Source: Sphingopyxis sp. PAMC25046
GTDB lineage: Bacteria; Pseudomonadota; Alphaproteobacteria; Sphingomonadales; Sphingomonadaceae
DNA: 64,000 nt
NCBI RefSeq assembly: GCF_004795895.1
Contig: NZ_CP039250.1
Coordinates: forward strand, 3,844,001-3,908,000
Reading direction: 5' to 3'
A model generated the notes under the pieces. The model had not been told where the DNA came from, searched no databases, and worked only from the letters and a program-made list of their open reading frames with translations. A program made the translations under genes and the position numbers. Below, in pieces: positions 58,020 to 64,000 of this stretch; the stretch's first letter is position 1; every line of letters starts with the position of its first letter.

Positions 58020-58235
58020 TCACCCGTCCGCCGCGGCGCGATACTCCAATATGTCGCCGGGCTGGCAGTCGAGCGCCGCGCAGATCGCCTCGAGCGTCGC
58101 GAAACGCACCCCCTTCACCTTGCCCGTCTTGAGCAGCGACATGTTGGTCAGCGATATGCCGACGCGCTCCGCAAGCTCGCTCAGCGACATCTTGCGCCGC
58201 GCCAGCATCACATCGACGTTGACGATGATCGGCAT
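58020..58235 (-). CDS. Small Xre/Cro-type HTH regulator
   Basis: A 71-residue single-domain repressor-like protein (MLARRKMSLSELAERVGISLTNMSLLKTGKV, then FATLEAICAALDCQPGDILEY), similar to YozG. It shares a TGATG junction with the upstream DUF2975 gene; DUF2975-Xre pairs are a common two-gene unit. Probably autoregulates the pair. Confidence 0.88.
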   Translation of the reverse strand: MPIIVNVDVMLARRKMSLSELAERVGISLTNMSLLKTGKVKGVRFATLEAICAALDCQPGDILEYRAAADG

Positions 58236-58882
58236 CAGAGGAACCCCTCATTTTCCTCGCGCAGCGCCGCTCCGGCGCGGAACGCCTCGGCAAGCGCCAG
58301 GACGCCGAGCCCGGTGAGCAGTAGCGCCGGGTCGATCGTCAGGTCGATGCGCACCCCCGCCTTGCCCGCGACCGCCGCCGACACCGACGACAACAGCACA
58401 ATGCCCGGATCGTCCGGCGCGATGCGCGGCAGCAGCAGCGCCTGCGCCAGCACATCGCTCGCCACGCGCCACAGCGACAGCGCGACCATCGCCGCGCCGA
58501 TCCGCCGCAACCGCCCCGCATTGGGCGTGGCAAAGGGCGCGCCCGCGCCGATCGACAGCGTCAGTCGCCGCAGCCACAGCAGCATCGCGATCGTCAGCCC
58601 GCCGCTCGCGGCCAGGTCGATCCCCTGCAATATCCGGTAACCCGCGCCGCCCGCCTGCACGTCGAGCCGGCCGTGATCGAACAGCATCGATCCCACCGCG
58701 CGCCCCGCCGCGTCGACCACCGGCAGCGCCCGCCCCGGCGTATCGGTCACCACCGCAAGCGTGGTCTGCAGCGGCTGCCCCGTCGCGAGCGCAAAGAGCC
58801 AGAAGCCCAGCCCGACGACCGTGCCGAGCAACGCCAGCCCCAGCGCGACGGTCAACAGGATGCGAAGCAGGCGAATCGGCAT
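58235..58882 (-). CDS. DUF2975 membrane protein
   Basis: A 215-residue inner-membrane protein with four hydrophobic helices (about 8-30, 90-108, 130-150, 182-200) and a loop with GYRILQGIDLAASGG. DUF2975 proteins pair with a small Xre regulator, as here. Function unknown. ATG 58882 has AAGGAA seven bases upstream; the open frame before it is a shadow. Confidence 0.82.
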   Translation of the reverse strand: MPIRLLRILLTVALGLALLGTVVGLGFWLFALATGQPLQTTLAVVTDTPGRALPVVDAAGRAVGSMLFDHGRLDVQAGGAGYRILQGIDLAASGGLTIAMLLWLRRLTLSIGAGAPFATPNAGRLRRIGAAMVALSLWRVASDVLAQALLLPRIAPDDPGIVLLSSVSAAVAGKAGVRIDLTIDPALLLTGLGVLALAEAFRAGAALREENEGFL

Positions 58883-59113
58883 GACGAATTCCTTTCGCCA
58901 AGCCCGATAGCGCCCAGACCATCCTCTCACAATGATTATTTTATGTTTTACATAAATTCATCGATGTAAAACATGGCATCGATATCGCGCCGTGCGTCCG
59001 CGGCGTCCGGACTGGCGTTTCGCCTGCGTTAACCGCCTTCGCGAACCGTGGCGCGACATCCGCCCGGCTATGCGGCGCGCGAGGGGCCTGAAGGGGAAAA
59101 GGATCGAAACGTG

Positions 59114-59272
59114 ATGCGGATAACGACATTGCTGAAGGACAGGCGCGGCGCCACCGCGATCGAATATGGGCTGATCGCCGCGCTGATTTCGCTCGCGTGC
59201 CTCATCGCCTTTCAGACGCTCGGGCTCAATCTGGCGAACATCTTCAACACGATCGCCGACGCGCTGAGCTGA
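59114..59272 (+). CDS. Flp/Fap-type IVb pilin
   Basis: A 52-residue prepilin. The prepilin peptidase site is RRG/ATAIEYGLIAALISLA, with Glu at +5 and a hydrophobic stalk, as in Flp pilins of tight-adherence pili. The other tad genes are not in the window. GTG 59111, one codon earlier, has better spacing to AAGGA. Confidence 0.9.
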   Translation: MRITTLLKDRRGATAIEYGLIAALISLACLIAFQTLGLNLANIFNTIADALS

Positions 59273-59437
59273 GCCGGCGAGGCCAGGACCGATCGACATT
59301 CAAAAGATGGCGAGTCGAAAATGGCGGTTTTCCGCGACCCGGAGCGCAGCGTGCTGATGGCATATGAGCACCGGAAGCATGGAGAGCCGCCCTTTGCAGG
59401 CCGCCAGAACTGAATCCAGGGCTGAATGTCGATTGGT

Positions 59438-59457
59438 CCTAGGGTCCTGACCCTAGG
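59438..59457. other. 20-bp palindrome at the 3' end of the HTH protein gene
   Basis: CCTAGGGTC-CT-GACCCTAGG: perfect nine-base arms spanning the stop codon of the gene at 59453. Could act as a short RNA hairpin; no T-tract. The remaining gap 59273-59437 has no gene. Confidence 0.45.
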
Positions 59458-60067
59458 CCGCCGGATCGCCGTGGATCGGCTCTTGGCATTCGTCGCACAA
59501 TATCCGTTCCCAGCCGCGCTGCTTGCGCAGGATGGCAAGCCGCGCGATGATCGCCTCGTCGGTTTCTTCGGGCGTCGGCCGCTGCCCCTTGCCCCCGTCC
59601 GGATCGTCGCGAAACCCGTTGAAGACGATGCCGCTGAAAAATTCCTCGCGCGACAGAAAGCGGTGCCGCACCGCCGCGGGCAATTCATAGGCCGCGGCCT
59701 CCTCCGCCGTTAATTGCACGTCCTTCCCGTTTTTCAGGTCGCCGCGCTTGATCAACAGCCCCAGCATCGAATCCGACGGCACGATCCGCCGCTCGACCTC
59801 CTTGCCGTTCCGCAGGATCACCATCTCGCGCCCCTCGACCGCGCGCTCGTAAGCGACCGCCTCCAACCCGCGCAGCGCCCGCGCGATCGCCTCGCCGCAC
59901 GCCTTGTCGAACGGCGCGAACAGCGCGCGCGACCGATTGACCGACGTCGTGCTGACCCCCGCGATTCTTGCGGCATCGGTGATGCACCCCGTGCGCCCCA
60001 GCGTAGCCAGAAACACCCGCGTCCGCGCCGCCGTCCACCCGTCCGACCGCACGCGCAGCCCGGGCAT
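59453..60067 (-). CDS. Orphan HTH protein, terminase-small-subunit-like
   Basis: A 204-residue protein. The N-terminus (VFLATLGRTGCITDAARIAGVSTTSVNRSRALF, given here in part as TDAARIAGVSTTSVNRSR) is a homeodomain-like HTH resembling phage terminase small subunits and transposase-like DNA binders; the middle has GLEAVAYERAVEGREMVI; the tail ends with a CDECQ pair of Cys. No other phage gene is near. The frame runs to 60265 through repeat DNA; ATG 60067 was chosen because that extension is read from a REP-like element. Confidence 0.65.
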   Translation of the reverse strand: MPGLRVRSDGWTAARTRVFLATLGRTGCITDAARIAGVSTTSVNRSRALFAPFDKACGEAIARALRGLEAVAYERAVEGREMVILRNGKEVERRIVPSDSMLGLLIKRGDLKNGKDVQLTAEEAAAYELPAAVRHRFLSREEFFSGIVFNGFRDDPDGGKGQRPTPEETDEAIIARLAILRKQRGWERILCDECQEPIHGDPAA

Positions 60068-60090
60068 GAAGGGATTCTCCCGCTCGCGAA

Positions 60091-60183
60091 CCCCGGACTT
60101 GATCCGGGGCCCAGCGGCGCCGCGCACCTTGCTCCCCTCCCGCTTCCGGGAGGGGGTGGTCGGAAACCCGTGGCTCCGACCAC
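60091..60183. repeat. Cluster of three extragenic hairpins
   Basis: CCCCGGA-CTTGA-TCCGGGG (60091-60109), CCCTCCCG-CTTC-CGGGAGGG (60135-60154) and GTGGTCGG/CCGACCAC (60156-60163, 60176-60183). It occupies the upstream region of the HTH gene. The remainder of the gap up to 60336 is AT-rich and holds no gene. Confidence 0.6.
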
Positions 60184-60336
60184 GGGAGGGCCTGTTTCGA
60201 TCCTCACCGCCGCCTGAGCCTACAACCGATTTCCCCCGCGAACCCCGCGCCACCTTACGCCCCATAGCTCCATCTCCCGAATCACTTGGAATGAATCGGA
60301 ATGATTTTGAACCTATTTGGATAATGTAGGAAAGAA

Positions 60337-61008
60337 CTATTTTTGTGGCGAAAAAAGCGATTTTCCGACGGCCATTGCACTCGATGCGCCAATCAGTTGT
60401 GCGGCAACGAACATCGGCACGTCTCGCGGCGCAATGCCGGCGAACGTGTCCGAAAGGCTACGCACCACGGTGATCGCCGGATTCGCAAAGCTGGTCGATG
60501 ACGTAAACCAATAGGCGGCAGTGATATAGAACCCCACCGAGGCCGCTACGGCCTGCGGCTTGAATTTCGCCGTACCGAGGATTGTCAGCACAAGGCCGAA
60601 GGTCGCGACAAACTCGCCGGTCCACTGACCCAGCCCGGTTCTTGCCTTCACGGAAAACTGAAGTGTTGGCAAATCGAACATCAGGTGCGCCGCCCAAGCG
60701 CCCAAGATGCCGAAGGCTAGTTGCGCCGCGATATAGGCCGCCGCGTCGACCCAAGGCAGCTCGCGGCGCGCCGCAAAGACCAGTGTCACCGCCGGATTGA
60801 AATGCGCCCCCGAAATCGGACCGAGCATGGTAATCAGCACGAACAGGATCGCGCCGGTCGCGATCGTGTTGGCGAGCAAGGCGACGCCGTCATTCCCGGC
60901 CGACAGCGCCTGCGCCATGATCCCCGACCCGATGACACAGGCGAACAGAAAGAAGGCGCCTACGCCTTCAGCCGCGATACGCCGCGCAAGCGGCGCGACG
61001 TCAGCCAA
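60337..61008 (-). CDS. MIP-family aquaporin/aquaglyceroporin of the ars operon
   Basis: A 223-residue six-helix channel with both NPA motifs (HFNPAVT and FANPAIT). A TTG at 61008, preceded by GAGGAGG at seven bases, is the best start and overlaps arsC by eight bases; an ATG at 61023 lacks such a site. In ars operons such channels (AqpS type) let As(III) or methylated arsenicals leave the cell down the gradient, replacing ArsB or Acr3. No dedicated arsenite pump is seen here. Confidence 0.87.
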   Translation of the reverse strand: MADVAPLARRIAAEGVGAFFLFACVIGSGIMAQALSAGNDGVALLANTIATGAILFVLITMLGPISGAHFNPAVTLVFAARRELPWVDAAAYIAAQLAFGILGAWAAHLMFDLPTLQFSVKARTGLGQWTGEFVATFGLVLTILGTAKFKPQAVAASVGFYITAAYWFTSSTSFANPAITVVRSLSDTFAGIAPRDVPMFVAAQLIGASSAMAVGKSLFSPQK

Positions 61009-61510
61009 GCGCCGCCTCCTCATCGGCGATCTTGCCGATGGCGCGCAGCCGTTCCGCAAGGCTCAGTTCGTCGAGGCTTGCGAGCGGCAGGGCGAGCAGC
61101 AAATCGATACGCCGTTTCAGGGCAAGATAAGCCTGCCAAAAGGCCTCGTGCTGCCCGTCGCCTTCGACGGCAGCCGGGTCTTCGATGCCCCAATGCGCCG
61201 TCACTGGCTTGCCCGGCCAGACCGGGCACATCTCGCCTGCTGCGTTATCGCAGACGGTGAAGATGAAATCGAGCGACGGCGCGTCAGGCCCGGCAAGCTC
61301 ATCCCAGCTCTTCGACCGATAACCTCCGGTTTTATACCCCAGCTCGCCGAGCAACGCCAAGGCGGCAGGATGCACCTCGCCCTTCGGAAAGCTGCCCGCC
61401 GAAAAGGCCTGAAAGCGCCCCTCGCCTTCGCGCTTCAATATGGCTTCGGACAGAATCGAACGCGCCGAATTGCCCGTGCAAAGAAAAAGGACGTTGAAGG
61501 GGCGGGTCAT
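61001..61510 (-). CDS. arsC: Arsenate reductase (low-molecular-weight phosphatase fold)
   Basis: A 169-residue ArsC of the thioredoxin-coupled type: P-loop CTGNSARS with Cys11, then FTVCDNAAGEMCPVWPG carrying the redox Cys pair. It reduces As(V) to As(III). Four-base overlap with arsI upstream, eight-base overlap with the aquaporin. Confidence 0.94.
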   Translation of the reverse strand: MTRPFNVLFLCTGNSARSILSEAILKREGEGRFQAFSAGSFPKGEVHPAALALLGELGYKTGGYRSKSWDELAGPDAPSLDFIFTVCDNAAGEMCPVWPGKPVTAHWGIEDPAAVEGDGQHEAFWQAYLALKRRIDLLLALPLASLDELSLAERLRAIGKIADEEAALG

Positions 61511-61962
61511 GCCGCACCGACCAACTTGGGCACGCAGCAGGTCGAACCCGCACCGTTGCTGGCAAGCTGATCGAGCGCGGGGCTATCGCCGTAGGTCGTT
61601 GCCTCCCCGTCGGTAAAAAAAGCTTCCCACACGACGCCATCGGGATCGGCGATCCAGCTCTTTTCCGATTTGGCGTAGCAGCACGTCGTCCGTCCCTCTT
61701 CGAGTACCGGCCCGTCCGCCGCTTTCAGGCGACCATAGACTTCATCAAGTTCTTCTGCGCTTTCGGTTTGTATGCCGAGATGCTCGATACCGTTCCGCGC
61801 ATGGTTGCCCGCCGAAATCGCGAAATTGACGCGCGGGTCTTCAAGCATCCATTTGGCATAATCGTCTTTCACGACCGTCGGCTCGACACCGAACATGGTC
61901 GAATAAAAGCCGATCGAGGCATCGAGATTCTCGACGCCGACATGAACATGCAGACGCTTCAT
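61507..61962 (-). CDS. arsI: ArsI-like C-As lyase / CadI-family VOC protein
   Basis: A 151-residue VOC dioxygenase: Fe(II) ligands His5, His61 and the Glu of WEAFF, and the vicinal Cys pair C94-C95 (TTCCYAKSEKSW) that binds trivalent arsenic in ArsI. C-terminal CC (GSTCCVP) adds a second thiol site. ArsI cleaves the carbon-arsenic bond of trivalent organoarsenicals. CadI-type relatives share the fold, so substrate is inferred from the operon. Confidence 0.88.
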   Translation of the reverse strand: MKRLHVHVGVENLDASIGFYSTMFGVEPTVVKDDYAKWMLEDPRVNFAISAGNHARNGIEHLGIQTESAEELDEVYGRLKAADGPVLEEGRTTCCYAKSEKSWIADPDGVVWEAFFTDGEATTYGDSPALDQLASNGAGSTCCVPKLVGAA

Positions 61963-62303
61963 GCGCTTTTCCTTTCCTGTGCGGGGGATTCACACGCCGC
62001 CCCCGCGCCGCAATCGGCGGCACCGGCACAGCAATTTTCCATGAGGTAAGCGACCAGCGAATTCATTGCCGGATAATTGGCGCGATAGATAATCGAGCGA
62101 TGCTGCCGTTCCTGCAAAACCAACCCCGCCTCGCGAAGCTGGGTTAGGTGAAACGACAGCGAGCTATTCGGCACACCAAGCTTCTCAGCGATCACGCCTG
62201 CCGCCAGCCCGTCCTTGCCAGCTTGCACCAGCATGCGGAACAGCGCGAGGCGATGCGCCTGCGCAAGGGCGCCCAAGGCGTCGATGGCTGCGTCGGCTTT
62301 CAT
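61959..62303 (-). CDS. arsR: ArsR-family repressor
   Basis: A 114-residue winged HTH (VIAEKLGVPNSSLSFHLTQL, about 38-57). The As(III)-binding thiols should be in the C-terminal cluster (NCCAGAADCGAGAAC). First gene of arsR-arsI-arsC-aquaporin, each overlapping the next. Divergent from acnA; its operator is at 62314-62337. Confidence 0.93.
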   Translation of the reverse strand: MKADAAIDALGALAQAHRLALFRMLVQAGKDGLAAGVIAEKLGVPNSSLSFHLTQLREAGLVLQERQHRSIIYRANYPAMNSLVAYLMENCCAGAADCGAGAACESPAQERKSA

Positions 62304-62313
62304 TTGCGAATCC

Positions 62314-62337
62314 TCATTTCCATTAAGATCGAAATGA
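62314..62337. promoter_or_regulatory. Probable ArsR operator
   Basis: TCATTTC, ten bases, GAAATGA: perfect seven-base arms, 11 bp upstream of the arsR ATG. The position suits autorepression of the ars operon. The remaining gap to 62550 should hold the acnA promoter; no other signal was recognised. Confidence 0.6.
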
Positions 62338-62550
62338 CAGCAGAAAACCGCCCGGTCAAGCTCATTTTGATAAATATGGAAATGGAGATTGGCCGCGCAA
62401 CCAGTTCTCCCCCACCCCCTTGCATTTCCGTGACCTAGGCGTAAGGCGGCGCCAACATAAACCTGCGCGTGCGACTCCGCTTGGGCTCCGCTCTCCCGAA
62501 CGGGCCTCGGCCGTCATTCCCCGCCGCGCCAACATGGGGACTGCAATCCT

Positions 62551-64000
<1,450 letters not shown>

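Noticed and set aside
60337..61008. Glycerol facilitator of glycerol metabolism
   Set aside because: No glycerol kinase or dehydrogenase nearby; overlap with arsC places the channel in arsenic handling.

Overview
The window is a GC-rich chromosomal segment that reads as an alphaproteobacterium of the Sphingomonadaceae (Sphingopyxis- or Sphingomonas-like). The basis is a sphingomonad-style TonB-dependent receptor, several DUF885 peptidase paralogues, HWE-type histidine kinase, Flp pilin, CCA-encoding tRNA, high G+C codon use and abundant small extragenic palindromes. No transposase, prophage block, rRNA or CRISPR array is visible. Genes at both edges are cut: a sodium:solute symporter at position 1 and aconitase (acnA) at 64000.

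Layout. (1) 1-6.5 kb: a D-hydroxyproline/amino-acid oxidation locus: symporter, LysR regulator, DapA-family aldolase/deaminase, a three-subunit FAD/[2Fe-2S] dehydrogenase with overlapping genes, then a VOC protein and a RidA imine deaminase. Two copies of a GTTGC-N7-GCAAC dyad sit before the two transcription units. (2) 6.5-9.4 kb: a secreted DUF885 protein with a degenerate metal motif and a class I aminotransferase. (3) 9.5-17 kb: a tight eight-gene operon of the 2-aminobenzoyl-CoA (or salicylyl-CoA) monooxygenase/reductase type, with SDR, MarR, enoyl-CoA hydratase, acyl-CoA dehydrogenase, thioesterase, RidA and glutaryl-CoA dehydrogenase, preceded by a near-perfect 26-bp palindrome. (4) 17-27 kb: secreted M24 peptidase, MarR regulator, amidohydrolase, TPR-2OG oxygenase, and a cyclase-indolepyruvate oxidoreductase operon, several with palindromes in front. 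(5) 27-41 kb: a peptide-use block: three more DUF885 proteins, S9 prolyl-oligopeptidase-type enzyme, TonB receptor, DUF3830, BASS-type transporter, FAD amino-acid/amine oxidase and a MarR regulator.

(6) 41-45.3 kb: housekeeping: tRNA-Arg(TCT), queuosine-precursor transporter, purS-purQ, and an iron-storage pair bfd-bfr with Fur-like boxes, terminators and a structured repeat. (7) 45.3-57.9 kb: ABC-F protein with a possible leader peptide, GST, CHASE-HWE histidine kinase overlapping a fused 5-oxoprolinase, the DUF969/DUF979 transporter pair, DUF2891 and a LacI regulator: probably a pyroglutamate uptake and hydrolysis locus. (8) 57.9-60.3 kb: DUF2975/Xre pair, Flp pilin, orphan HTH protein. (9) 60.3-62.3 kb: an arsR-arsI-arsC-aquaporin operon. 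(10) acnA.

Functionally, blocks 1-5 look like one catabolic neighbourhood: outer-membrane import and periplasmic cleavage of peptides, release and oxidation of amino acids (including imino acids and aromatic ones), removal of reactive imines by RidA proteins, and CoA-dependent breakdown of the aromatic residue to glutaryl-CoA. That integration is inference from gene content; no substrate is proven by the sequence. The most distinctive sequence observations are a 52-nt three-way-junction repeat present once between genes and once in frame inside the 5-oxoprolinase linker, and two DUF885 proteins that lack the HExxPGHH catalytic Glu.
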